Source of the DNA: Deinococcus sp. Leaf326
Lineage (GTDB): Bacteria > Deinococcota > Deinococci > Deinococcales > Deinococcaceae
Direction of reading: 5' to 3'
Length of the DNA: 64,000 nt
Assembly (NCBI RefSeq): GCF_001424185.1
Contig: NZ_LMOM01000002.1
Location: 133-64,132, forward strand
Each line of letters opens with the position of its first letter. Position 1 is the first letter of the stretch. The position numbers and the translations under genes were made by a program. The notes under the pieces were generated by a model, which did no database searches, was not told the origin of the DNA, and saw only the letters and a list, made by a program, of their open reading frames with translations. Positions 39,370-47,389 of this stretch are shown one piece after another.

Positions 39370-39963
39370 TCAGCCGCGCATGCGCAGGATGTACGGATTG
39401 GCGGTCAGACTGGCCGCCGACTCCTGGCTGAACTCCAGGGGGGGCGTCGCACCGTTGTCGCCGATCGGCAGCTTCGGTCCCTGGGTGGGGGTACGGGGCG
39501 GAAGCACGCCATTCACACCTTCGCCGGCCAGCTCGTGCGCGCGGATGGCGATCTGCTGGGTGAGCAGCGCCGTGGCCGCCTCGTCGCTGTCGGCTGCGAT
39601 GGCCGCGGCCACCAGGCCCTCGCGGAACTTGGCGTTCAGGTCCACGGTCTCGCCGCCCACTTCCAGCGGGGGCAGCTTGGGCAGCGCAGCAGCGTTCAGG
39701 GCCGCGTCGACCATCGCGGTACGCGACTCGGTGACGCGATTGCCTTCGCTCAGGCGCAGCGCCGCCTGGGTCTGCGCCAGCTGGGTCTGAGCGGTCACCA
39801 GCTGACTCTGCGCCGTGGCGAGCTGGGTGGCCGCTTCCTGGTTGGCGTGCCCGTCGCGGGCGGCCTCTTCCAAGGCGATCAGGTACTCGGCGGGGTGGTC
39901 GGTCTTGACCTGTTCGAGCGTCTTGCCGAAGCGTTCGAGGAGCGCTTTGATCTTGGGGTGCAT
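39370..39963 (-). CDS. Nested scaffold protein from an internal start
   Basis: Inside the protease gene, ATG at 39963 is preceded by AAGGAG at 6 bases, a strong ribosome site right after the Pro/Thr linker. The 197-residue in-frame product (Met-His-Pro-Lys-Ile-Lys-Ala-Leu-Leu-Glu-Arg-Phe) would be the free scaffold, needed in larger amount than the protease, as with lambda Nu3. Confidence 0.65.
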   Translation of the reverse strand: MHPKIKALLERFGKTLEQVKTDHPAEYLIALEEAARDGHANQEAATQLATAQSQLVTAQTQLAQTQAALRLSEGNRVTESRTAMVDAALNAAALPKLPPLEVGGETVDLNAKFREGLVAAAIAADSDEAATALLTQQIAIRAHELAGEGVNGVLPPRTPTQGPKLPIGDNGATPPLEFSQESAASLTANPYILRMRG

Positions 39964-40884
39964 GTAGGACTCCTTGCCCGGTACCGGGACCGGGGGGGTA
40001 GGGGGCGTGATGGGCGTCGGGGTTGGGGTCGGCGTCGGGGCGGCTGGGGCACGCTGAGGCGGGGGGCCATAGCCGCCCGACTCGGCGTAGACCTGGCCGC
40101 CGCTGTTGGCGGGAAGGGCTACAAAGTCGATGGTCAGGAAGGCGAGGTCGTCGCCCGTCACCGGGATCTCCAGCTCCGGGTCGATCATGCCGCTCGGATC
40201 GGGGATGCCCAGCTCCCCGAACGGCACCCACTCCACGCTGGAGTAGCCGTTCGTGCTGATGCCGACGAACACGCCGTCCTCGTTCAGGGTCTGGATCAAC
40301 TCGCCCGAGGCGGTGCGGGTGTAGACGCCCTCGCCCCACACCACGGGCTTGCGGACCCGGATACCGGAGTCGGGTGGAAACTCGACATCCTTCTCCTCGA
40401 TACCCAGGGCAGTCCAGCGGGCGGCCACGGCGTCCAGCCGCCCCTTCCAGCCGTCGTCCCAGCCGGGGTGTTCGAGCAGGCCGGTGAGCTTGCCCTGTTC
40501 CATCCAGGGCGTAGCGCGCGCGATGGCCGCCTCGTAGGCCGATCTGGGGTAGAAGCGGTAGTTGAGGTTGATGATGTCGCAGATGGCGATGTCGGCGCGG
40601 AACTTCACCAGTTCGCGCTGGTCGTCGCCGGTCCCGACCGTCTCGCGGCCGATGACCTGCACGCCGCTCAGGCGTAGCGGCGCCTCGTGCAGGCTGACGT
40701 TGCGGTCTACCTGGTGGGCGTGGACGCCGCTCTCGCGCAGCGCCTCGGGCGTGGGCCGGGGCGGGGGCTCGGTGCGGCTCTCCTGCAGCGCCGTCATGCC
40801 GGGCGGCACGACGAGGTGGGGCAGCGGGTCGCACAGCAGGCCGAGGGACAGCAGGTGGAGGCAGGGGCTTCGGTTCATGGGCAT
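39370..40884 (-). CDS. Capsid maturation protease fused to scaffold
   Basis: ATG at 40884 follows TAGGAG. Of 504 residues, the first about 280 resemble a prohead protease (beta-rich, Ile-Ile-Gly/Leu-Glu-His-Pro-Gly-Trp, Gly-Ile-Ser-Thr-Asn-Gly-Tyr-Ser-Ser, Ile-Asp-Phe-Val-Ala-Leu-Pro-Ala-Asn). A Pro/Thr linker at about 280-305 leads to an Ala/Gln-rich coiled-coil scaffold. Proteases of this type cut scaffold and capsid during maturation. The linkage of protease and scaffold in one frame is known from lambda C/Nu3. Catalytic residues were not identified with confidence. Confidence 0.65.
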   Translation of the reverse strand: MPMNRSPCLHLLSLGLLCDPLPHLVVPPGMTALQESRTEPPPRPTPEALRESGVHAHQVDRNVSLHEAPLRLSGVQVIGRETVGTGDDQRELVKFRADIAICDIINLNYRFYPRSAYEAAIARATPWMEQGKLTGLLEHPGWDDGWKGRLDAVAARWTALGIEEKDVEFPPDSGIRVRKPVVWGEGVYTRTASGELIQTLNEDGVFVGISTNGYSSVEWVPFGELGIPDPSGMIDPELEIPVTGDDLAFLTIDFVALPANSGGQVYAESGGYGPPPQRAPAAPTPTPTPTPITPPTPPVPVPGKESYMHPKIKALLERFGKTLEQVKTDHPAEYLIALEEAARDGHANQEAATQLATAQSQLVTAQTQLAQTQAALRLSEGNRVTESRTAMVDAALNAAALPKLPPLEVGGETVDLNAKFREGLVAAAIAADSDEAATALLTQQIAIRAHELAGEGVNGVLPPRTPTQGPKLPIGDNGATPPLEFSQESAASLTANPYILRMRG

Positions 40885-40892
40885 GGGTTCTC

Positions 40893-42050
40893 CTACTCGG
40901 TGGCGATGAAGGCGATGGCGTCGGTGTAGGGCACGTCCTGGTCGTCGGCCCGCAGCAGCAGGGTGTCCGCCTCTGGCGCCACGGCCTGGAGCCGGGTGTA
41001 GTACCCGCTGAGGGCGTACATCTGGCCGCTGCGGGTGCCGATGCTGAGCCGGGGCCGGTCCACCGCGCCTTCTGGACGGTGAACCCCGAGGGTGACCCGT
41101 TGGCCCCGGGTGACCGGCAGCAGCCAGCCATGCCCCAGGCCGCCGCTGGAGATCACGACCTCACCCGGGTGGGTCAGGACCGCGATCATCCGGGTGACGG
41201 TGACCTCGGCCTCGGCGTCCGCGCTCAGCTCCAGCCGGTAGAGGCCGCCGGTCGCCTCGGCGACGACCAGGGTCTGCCGGCCGGTGACCGCTTCCCCGCC
41301 CGCGTGGTCGCCGCCCGGCCCACTCAGCAACGCCCGGCACGGGTCGCTGGCCTCGACCTGCACTTCGAGGTACGCCCCGGCCGGCACGGTGAGGTGGTAG
41401 CGCAGCGGCGCGGTCGGCGTGACCACCCCGTCGGTCTCGCCCTCCCCCAGCACCAGGGCGTCCACCTGGGCAGGCGAGCCAGGAGGCGCGGGACCGACCC
41501 CGACCCGGCTGAGGGTGACCGGCCCACGCAGAGGCGTGAGGAGGTAGAAGCCGGGCTCCTGCAGGGCCAGGGGCGGTCCCTCACCCACGGTGCCCAGCGA
41601 GGTGCCGTCGCGGTAGAGCGAGGCCAGACCCTGGACGGCCAGGAGGGTGGACTGCCCAGGCCCGAGCGTGAAGGTGGCGCGCTGCCGGAGCTGGAGGGTA
41701 AGAGGGACGCCTCCTTCCGGGAGGGGTTGAGCGCCGTCCATTCCGGTGTAGAAGGACGCGCTGATCTCCAGACCGGTGGCCCACCCGGTCAGGGTCACGC
41801 GCGCACTCAGCGGCAGAGGACCAGGCAGGGTAATGGCCAGCGGGTGGCCCAGGCCCTGGACCTGCCCAAGTCGCTGGGCGCCGTCGAAGAGTTCCAGCAG
41901 CGGGGGGTTCTGGGATTCTCCGCGCAGTTCGAGGACCACCCCGAGCGCGCCGGGGGTCATGGGGGTGTTCAGCGTGACGTTGCGGACGACCGGCTGGGCG
42001 CTGGGGCCGGTGCCGCCGAGGTCGATGGTCAGATCGGTGAGACGTCTCAC
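40893..42050 (-). CDS. Phage structural protein of unknown role, 385 residues
   Basis: The protein is a chain of beta-rich domains with few helices (Leu-Thr-Ile-Asp-Leu-Gly-Gly-Thr; Pro-Gly-Glu-Val-Val-Ile-Ser-Ser-Gly-Gly-Leu). It lies between portal region and protease, an unusual place for a large beta protein, so it could be a head fibre or surface decoration. Its N-terminus (Arg-Arg-Leu-Thr-Asp-Leu-Thr-Ile) lacks a signal peptide. Confidence 0.5.
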   Translation of the reverse strand: MRRLTDLTIDLGGTGPSAQPVVRNVTLNTPMTPGALGVVLELRGESQNPPLLELFDGAQRLGQVQGLGHPLAITLPGPLPLSARVTLTGWATGLEISASFYTGMDGAQPLPEGGVPLTLQLRQRATFTLGPGQSTLLAVQGLASLYRDGTSLGTVGEGPPLALQEPGFYLLTPLRGPVTLSRVGVGPAPPGSPAQVDALVLGEGETDGVVTPTAPLRYHLTVPAGAYLEVQVEASDPCRALLSGPGGDHAGGEAVTGRQTLVVAEATGGLYRLELSADAEAEVTVTRMIAVLTHPGEVVISSGGLGHGWLLPVTRGQRVTLGVHRPEGAVDRPRLSIGTRSGQMYALSGYYTRLQAVAPEADTLLLRADDQDVPYTDAIAFIATE

Positions 42051-42153
42051 GCACCCTCCAACAGGAGGCAGGGACTGCGGCTCGTGTTCATCGGGCCTCC
42101 GGAACGGTTGCGGCCCCCAGCATGTCTACCGGGGGCCAGGGGAGAGGGTGGGT

Positions 42154-42495
42154 CTACTCGCGCAGCAGCGCCACGCCGAGGCTGCCCCGCATCACAGCCG
42201 CCTGCTGCCAGCCCACCGTGAACACCTCGGGGGCGCTGGCATGCGGCTGGACCCGGTAGCCCTGTCCGGAAAGGACACGGGACACCGAGAGCAGCTGGTC
42301 GGGCGTGAGATCGAAGCGGCGGAAGACGATGTCTACGGCGGTCAGACCGCTCTCGCTGCCTGCTGCCGTCCGGATCTCGCCGTACGCGTGGGCCAGGGCA
42401 GGGGCGATGGCCTCGCGGTTGCGTTCCTGCTGGGCCTTCTGCTGCTGGGTTGCTAGTGCAGCCGCCTGCGCGGCGCTAAGAGGTTCGTTGCTCAC
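42154..42495 (-). CDS. Hypothetical phage protein, 113 residues
   Basis: It overlaps the portal gene stop by 4 bases (ATGA). The Ala/Gln-rich helical first half (Ala-Ala-Leu-Ala-Thr-Gln-Gln-Gln-Lys-Ala-Gln-Gln) is followed by a small alpha/beta part. Function is unknown; possibly a head-assembly helper. Confidence 0.5.
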   Translation of the reverse strand: MSNEPLSAAQAAALATQQQKAQQERNREAIAPALAHAYGEIRTAAGSESGLTAVDIVFRRFDLTPDQLLSVSRVLSGQGYRVQPHASAPEVFTVGWQQAAVMRGSLGVALLRE

Positions 42496-43976
42496 TGCGC
42501 TGCTCCTTCGCCCGTCTGGGGTGGTGGGGTCTTGTTCGGTTTGCCGGGGGCCGGATCGGCCGCCTCACCCTCGCGCCGCTCCTTTTCCAGGGCCGGGTCG
42601 TAGCCGAGATCGGCGGTTGCCGTTTCTTCACTGACCAGACCGTTCTTCAAGGCCACAGAGACGCGGCTGACGATTTCGGTCATCGTCTCCTCGCGGATCT
42701 CGGGGAAGACCCAGGGCAGCTCGATCCGGTCGATGGGCAGGCGCTTGCGGCTGCCCTTGACCGTGCGGAACTTCGCGTCCGGCCCGGCGCGGCGCTTAAT
42801 CTCGGTGCGGAAGATCCGGGTCATCAGGGCTCCGAGCGCGGCCTGCCGCTTATTACTCAGGCGCACGCTGGGCAGGCCCATGCTGGCCGCCGTGGTGCGC
42901 GTGGCGTTGCCGCCCTCGCCCAGGTAATGCTCAGGCAGGCCGCCGATGGTCAGGCCCACCATGCGCAGGATCAGGCGCATGTCACTGGCCGCGTCCGCCG
43001 CACCCTGGCCGGGCCGCAGGAAGTCGATGGACTCGGCCACCTCGTCGTAGCGGTTGCCGGTCGCCGCGTCGGTGTAGCCGGGCCGCACCATGACGGGCAG
43101 CACGCCGCCCCGCTCCGGGAACTGGGACAGGCCACGGGTCTTGCGGCGCCACTCGTACACGCCGCCGTCCGGGTTGCCATTCGCGTCCACGCCGTTCGGG
43201 TCAATCATGGCCTGATAGACGGCCAGCACACGCTGCTGCACGTGGTGGACGTTGAGGCGCATGTTCATCAGGGCGATGTACGCCGTGGCGAGGTCGGCAG
43301 CCGGGAAGGCGACCGACCAGCCACGCGGGTCGTTCCATAGCCCGCCGAGGTGCGCCGCCCAGGCGAAGCTGCCCTCCTCCCAGCGCATCTCCGAACCCGT
43401 GGGGCGGTTCCAGCGGACCCGCTGCACCATCGCTCCGGCCGTGGCCCCGCGCGCCGTACTGGCGTCGACCGCGAAGCCGCTGAGTCCCACGTCGAGCATC
43501 CCGAAGAGGGCCGGCTCATCGCGGCCGGGCAGGCGGTCGCCGTTCAGCTCGGAGGGGAACACGGCGGCGATCTCGCCGTCGAGGAACCACTCGGTGATCA
43601 GGCGCTCGCTGACGAGTTCGGCGAAGCTGTTGGCTTCCCAGAAGTCCTCGACGATGGCCTGCAGGCCAGGATCGGCGAAGCGGCCATAGGTGAGGTTGTC
43701 CCCCACCAGGAAGGCCCCGGCGATATCGACCACGGCGCGGAACAGGCCGTTGGTGAAGTACAGGGCGCGGGACTGGTCCCGGCTCTGCGCGCGGCTCATG
43801 CCGAAGCGCCCGGCCACGGTGGGACTGTCGGCGTAGGTGCCTTCGTACCAGCCGGGGTCGAGTTGATCGAGGGCGGAGGCAGGCTTGCGCCCACCCCGGA
43901 TCTGCACGGCCGCCTCGGTCTGATGGGTCGGAAGGGTGGAAGGCAGCGGGCGGCCGTACTTGTCGACGAGTTGCAG
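42492..43976 (-). CDS. Portal protein, probably starting at CTG
   Basis: Portal proteins form the dodecameric DNA gate of the head; position after large terminase, length (about 494) and motifs such as Phe-Phe/Tyr-Phe-Thr-Asn-Gly-Leu-Phe-Arg-Ala-Val-Val-Asp, Trp-Phe-Leu-Asp-Gly-Glu and Gly-Leu-Pro-Glu-His-Tyr-Leu-Gly-Glu fit. The first standard codon is GTG 43907, but the frame is open upstream to CTG 43976, which lies 9 bases after AGGAGG in a perfect anti-16S match (AGGAGGTGAT). The extra residues read Leu-Gln-Leu-Val-Asp-Lys-Tyr-Gly-Arg-Pro-Leu, a natural portal N-terminus. The frame closes with TGA just upstream of that CTG. Confidence 0.8.
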   Translation of the reverse strand: MQLVDKYGRPLPSTLPTHQTEAAVQIRGGRKPASALDQLDPGWYEGTYADSPTVAGRFGMSRAQSRDQSRALYFTNGLFRAVVDIAGAFLVGDNLTYGRFADPGLQAIVEDFWEANSFAELVSERLITEWFLDGEIAAVFPSELNGDRLPGRDEPALFGMLDVGLSGFAVDASTARGATAGAMVQRVRWNRPTGSEMRWEEGSFAWAAHLGGLWNDPRGWSVAFPAADLATAYIALMNMRLNVHHVQQRVLAVYQAMIDPNGVDANGNPDGGVYEWRRKTRGLSQFPERGGVLPVMVRPGYTDAATGNRYDEVAESIDFLRPGQGAADAASDMRLILRMVGLTIGGLPEHYLGEGGNATRTTAASMGLPSVRLSNKRQAALGALMTRIFRTEIKRRAGPDAKFRTVKGSRKRLPIDRIELPWVFPEIREETMTEIVSRVSVALKNGLVSEETATADLGYDPALEKERREGEAADPAPGKPNKTPPPQTGEGAAQ

Positions 43977-44000
43977 GGTGAATCACCTCCTCGTGGGGGT

Positions 44001-45671
44001 CTAGTAGGGGTCGTCGAATTCGCCGTCGTCCCCCAGCACGTCGCCGGGACCGACCTGCGCTGCTCCCCGGTTGGCCGAGGGCTTGGCGACATTGGCGTTG
44101 GCGTACTGGAGGTACTGACTGAGCGTGTCGATCTCGTCGGTGTCCGCAGCCGGGAAAGCCGCGAGCCGGATCTGGAGGCCGCCCATCCAGGCGTAGACCT
44201 TGGGGTGGGGCAGGAACACGTCCCCGGCCGCGACCAGGGGCGTAATGGCGCGGGCGCGCAGCTCCTTGCCCCCGTGGGGCATGACCGGGAGCATCCCGCC
44301 CAGCTTGCCCCGCAGGGTCTGCATGATGGCTGCGCCGAAGGCCTTGGCCTCAATCAACTTGCCGGCGATATGCGGCCAGCGGGTCGTCATCGCCTGGACC
44401 TGCACGATGCTCTCCGGCATGTCGTACAGGCCCCGGTCCTGGTCAAGCAGGTAGTGGCGCGCACCGATGCTGCCCCAGACCTGCCCCACCACTTTGGACG
44501 CGGACTTCGACTTGCTGCCGAAGGTCATATCCCAGGACTGCGCGGACAGGGTGAAGAGGCCAGGGGTCTGCCGCAGCTCCTCGAGCGTCCAGGGGAGGAT
44601 CTCCACCGGGCACTCGTAGTACTCGTCATCGACCTTAACCATGATTGGCTGCTGCGCGAGCTCGGGCATGTCGCGCGGCGCCCAGTAGCGCCACCAGCGC
44701 GGCTTGAACACGTTCCCGTCCGCCGGTACCGGGTCCTGCTGGTGCTGACCCGAGTAGTCACTGAGCAGGGTTTTCTTCGCCTGCTCGATGACCTGGCGGG
44801 GGAACAGCTTCGGGAAGAGCAGCTCGCCCACCTCGGTGCGCGGGTCAGTCCACCCGATGCTGGTGGCGTGGCGGTTCTTGCCGTCGTACTCGCTAGGGAG
44901 ACAGACGTGATCGTAGCCGCCCTCGGCGTGCTCGGTCCCGACGTTCGCCAGGACGTGGCCGCTGAGGTCCTGCTCGTGCAGGCGCTGCATGATGATCACG
45001 AAGGCGCCGTGCGCGAGGTTGTTCAGGCGGCTGCTCATCGCCTTGTCCCACCAGTTGATCACGTCCGCCCGGTACCCGGGGTTGGTGGCGTTGATCGCGC
45101 TGATGGGATCGTCCACCACCACCACGTCCCCGCGGTGGCCGGTGCTGGCGCCGCCCACGGTGAGCGAGATCCGGAAGCCGTTCTCCGTGTTGAAGTAGTA
45201 GGACTTCTCGTTCTGGTCGGCCTTGAGCTTCCACTTCACGCCGAAGCCCTGGTACCACTGCGAGGTGATCAGGTCGCGGCATTTCACCGAGTCGCGCACC
45301 ACGAGGGCGCTGTCGTAACTCGTGAAGATGGCGCGCCACCAGGGGCGTTCCAGCCACGTCCAGGCGGGCCAGAAGACGTTGATGATGAGCGACTTCATAT
45401 GCCCGGGCGGGATGTTCACCAGGAGGCGCTTGATGCCGTCGGGGGTGCCGGCGCCCCGGCTGATGGCCTCAAGGTGCTCACAGATCACGTCGATGTGCCA
45501 GTTGTGGATGTACGGGGTGCTGGGCTCCAGGATGGGCCAGCCCTGGCGCACGAACTCCGCGAGGCTACGTTTTGCTGCCCGCCGGAGTTTCTCCGCCCGC
45601 ACTTCCGCCAGACTGGGCAGTTCCGCCTGCTGCGCTGGCGAGGATCGCTTCGAGCGAGTCGAGCGCGTCAT
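44001..45671 (-). CDS. terL: Terminase large subunit
   Basis: The 556-residue packaging motor has Walker A Pro-Pro-Gly-His-Met-Lys-Ser at 88-94, Walker B Val-Val-Val-Val-Asp-Asp-Pro (Asp187, Asp188), and a C-terminal nuclease beginning near Gln-Ser-Trp-Asp-Met-Thr-Phe. It pumps DNA into the prohead and cuts it. Its start overlaps the small terminase 2 gene by 107 bases; GGAG lies at suitable distance. The portal ribosome site follows about 15 bases after its stop. Confidence 0.92.
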   Translation of the reverse strand: MTRSTRSKRSSPAQQAELPSLAEVRAEKLRRAAKRSLAEFVRQGWPILEPSTPYIHNWHIDVICEHLEAISRGAGTPDGIKRLLVNIPPGHMKSLIINVFWPAWTWLERPWWRAIFTSYDSALVVRDSVKCRDLITSQWYQGFGVKWKLKADQNEKSYYFNTENGFRISLTVGGASTGHRGDVVVVDDPISAINATNPGYRADVINWWDKAMSSRLNNLAHGAFVIIMQRLHEQDLSGHVLANVGTEHAEGGYDHVCLPSEYDGKNRHATSIGWTDPRTEVGELLFPKLFPRQVIEQAKKTLLSDYSGQHQQDPVPADGNVFKPRWWRYWAPRDMPELAQQPIMVKVDDEYYECPVEILPWTLEELRQTPGLFTLSAQSWDMTFGSKSKSASKVVGQVWGSIGARHYLLDQDRGLYDMPESIVQVQAMTTRWPHIAGKLIEAKAFGAAIMQTLRGKLGGMLPVMPHGGKELRARAITPLVAAGDVFLPHPKVYAWMGGLQIRLAAFPAADTDEIDTLSQYLQYANANVAKPSANRGAAQVGPGDVLGDDGEFDDPY

Positions 45672-46248
45672 CGTCTAGCTGCTCCAGCAGGCTGCCGGTG
45701 CGCTGGACCTGCACGGGGCCGGTGCCGTCCGCGCCGGTGAGGCCCACGGTGCGGCCGTATTCCTTGCGGTTGCGGCGTTCCAGGAACCACATGGCCGCGC
45801 GGGCGTCGGGGAGGGTGGTCTCCACGATGGTGGTGACGTCCTCTTCGAGCATGACCCGGTCGGTCTCCATGATCCGCCGCTCGTCCTCGTTGCCGGGACC
45901 GTAGTCGGGGTCGGGTTCCTGCTGCACCAGGTACTTGCGTTTGGTGGTCGTTTTGGTGGTTTTCTGCCCTCCTGCGGCGGCGTCCATGACGACCCGGAGG
46001 GCTTTTTCCTCCGCTCGGGCCTGAGCCTCCTTGCACCCCTGCGAAAATGCGGAATAGGGGGTGTCGGTCTCGGCGTCGAGATCGTCCTCGCCGCGCGCAA
46101 TCCAGTCGTAGTAGGTCCGTTCGCCGATCCCGACCAGGCTGCACACGACACTGACCGGGTTGCCGCGCCGCAGCAGGCCGACGATCTTGGTATGGAGCTT
46201 CGGGTCGAGCTTGCTGGGCCGACCCGGCCCGTCTTGCTTCCTGGCAAT
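45565..46248 (-). CDS. Terminase small subunit-like protein 2, probably starting at ATT
   Basis: The N-terminal HTH (Cys-Ser-Leu-Val-Gly-Ile-Gly-Glu-Arg-Thr-Tyr-Tyr-Asp-Trp) matches that of the gene at 46271 (Cys-Asp-Tyr-Val-Gly-Ile-His-Pro-Asp-Thr-Tyr-Tyr-Glu-Trp). The first standard start (GTG 46146) would cut the HTH in half. The frame is open upstream through Lys-Gln-Asp-Gly-Pro-Gly-Arg-Pro-Ser-Lys-Leu, homologous to the N-terminus of the other copy, and reaches ATT 46248, 9 bases after AGGAGG; a TGA lies just before. So an ATT start is likely. Small terminases bind packaging sites and load TerL. The C-terminus is a long charged helix and a Gly-rich tail. Confidence 0.7.
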   Translation of the reverse strand: MARKQDGPGRPSKLDPKLHTKIVGLLRRGNPVSVVCSLVGIGERTYYDWIARGEDDLDAETDTPYSAFSQGCKEAQARAEEKALRVVMDAAAGGQKTTKTTTKRKYLVQQEPDPDYGPGNEDERRIMETDRVMLEEDVTTIVETTLPDARAAMWFLERRNRKEYGRTVGLTGADGTGPVQVQRTGSLLEQLDDDALDSLEAILASAAGGTAQSGGSAGGETPAGSKT

Positions 46249-46270
46249 GGGAAATCACCTCCTGGGTGAC

Positions 46271-46732
46271 CTAGTGGGTGGGCCGGGCGGCGGTGCGCGC
46301 CACGATCCCTTCGAGGGCCTCGAGCTCGTCGTCGTCCAGCTGGGTGAGATCCAGCCGGGGCGGAGGCGGGTTGAGGGGCGCACCGTCCTTGCCGGTGACC
46401 TCCAGGCGTTTCTTACCCCAGCGCTCCGGGTGGCTGCGCTCAAGGAAGAAGATGTCGGCCTTGAGGTTGCCCTTGCTGCCCGCGAGGCGGATGCGGGCGA
46501 CGCTCTCGATCTCGGCCGTGGCCTTCGCGGTCTTCACCGCGCGGGCGAACTCGACGTAGATCTGGTTCCGGGCACCGCCCTCCTCGGCGCGGTTCATCCA
46601 CTCGTAGTACGTGTCGGGGTGGATGCCGACGTAATCACAGCTCGTCTCAATCCAGTTGCCCGCACGCAGGGCCTGGATGAAGCGGGCCTGCAGCTCGGGG
46701 GTCAGTTTCGTCTTGCGGCCGGGGCCGGCCAT
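46271..46732 (-). CDS. Terminase small subunit-like protein 1
   Basis: ATG 46732 follows AGGAGG. The 153-residue protein starts Met-Ala-Gly-Pro-Gly-Arg-Lys-Thr-Lys-Leu and has the HTH Tyr-Val-Gly-Ile-His-Pro-Asp-Thr-Tyr-Tyr-Glu-Trp at about 30-45, then helices (Phe-Phe-Leu-Glu-Arg-Ser-His-Pro-Glu-Arg-Trp) and an acidic end. It is a paralogue of the protein encoded next. It is first of the packaging genes. Confidence 0.75.
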   Translation of the reverse strand: MAGPGRKTKLTPELQARFIQALRAGNWIETSCDYVGIHPDTYYEWMNRAEEGGARNQIYVEFARAVKTAKATAEIESVARIRLAGSKGNLKADIFFLERSHPERWGKKRLEVTGKDGAPLNPPPPRLDLTQLDDDELEALEGIVARTAARPTH

Positions 46733-46801
46733 GATGCACCTCCTGATGGGGAGGCGCGGGGCCTCACCTCGGAAAATGGGGGAAAAGGAAAGGGGCGGAT
46801 A

Positions 46802-46883
46802 TGGGGGTAGCCGCTGGAATTGAACCAGCGCGGAACGCTCCATGACGCAGGGCGTTCCGGACCTTGCCACCACGCTGGCCGCC
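46802..46883 (-). tRNA. tRNA-like element with intact T-arm and encoded CCA
   Basis: On the minus strand, GCTGG-TTCAATT-CCAGC is a canonical T-arm, followed by GGCTACC, one discriminator base and CCA. A 5' strand GGCGGCC (46877-46883) pairs with one mismatch and one wobble. The middle is abnormal: no clear D-stem, and a 7-bp stem (ggaacgc/gcgttcc) with a 13-base loop replaces the anticodon arm. It may be a degenerate or highly unusual phage tRNA, or another tRNA mimic. Confidence 0.35.
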
Positions 46884-46988
46884 GCGCTCAGGTCCCGGAA
46901 AAGCGCAGCGGCCGGGGTGCGACAGACCCAGCGCCCGGCACGCGCACCCTGTCGCGGGGCGGCGTCCTGGGGGCGCTGGGCAGAGAGC

Positions 46989-47372
46989 TCAGGGGGTAGG
47001 CGCGACGAACGGCGGAGCGACCCGGCGCTCGAACTCAGCTTTCAGTGCCTCGAAGACAGCGGGTTCAGAGGCGGGGTCTTCAGTGACCACGACAGCGAGC
47101 TGTTCGGCCAGGACCATCGGGAGCGCCTGGATGGACAACTCGCTGTTCAGCCAGATCTCGGGAGCCTTTTCGAACGGGAACAAGGCAATCCCCGCGGAAG
47201 GACGATCCGCAGCGCCAGCAGGAAGGTCAGCACCACGTCTCCCCGCAAGCTGGCGCGGCGTGAACATGTGCTTGTCGGGCATGTACTCCACAACCACGTC
47301 GATGGTGGGGTGGAGGTCAGCAAATACGGTCAGCATCAGGGCGACAGGATCATTCAGCACGCTCGTCGTCAT
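46989..47372 (-). CDS. Hypothetical phage protein, 127 residues
   Basis: The frame runs from ATG 47372, 17 bases after the methyltransferase stop, to a TGA at 46989. It has an alpha/beta composition (Val-Ala-Leu-Met-Leu-Thr-Val-Phe-Ala-Asp-Leu; Ala-Leu-Pro-Met-Val-Leu-Ala-Glu-Gln-Leu-Ala-Val-Val-Val-Thr). It is between DNA methylation and packaging genes. No family is recognised. Confidence 0.5.
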   Translation of the reverse strand: MTTSVLNDPVALMLTVFADLHPTIDVVVEYMPDKHMFTPRQLAGRRGADLPAGAADRPSAGIALFPFEKAPEIWLNSELSIQALPMVLAEQLAVVVTEDPASEPAVFEALKAEFERRVAPPFVAPTP

Positions 47373-47389
47373 GGGGGTCTCCTAGGCGC

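Noticed and set aside
39254..41131. 625-residue minus-strand reading frame
   Set aside because: Overlaps the protease-scaffold gene in another frame; low-complexity Arg/Pro/Ala product.
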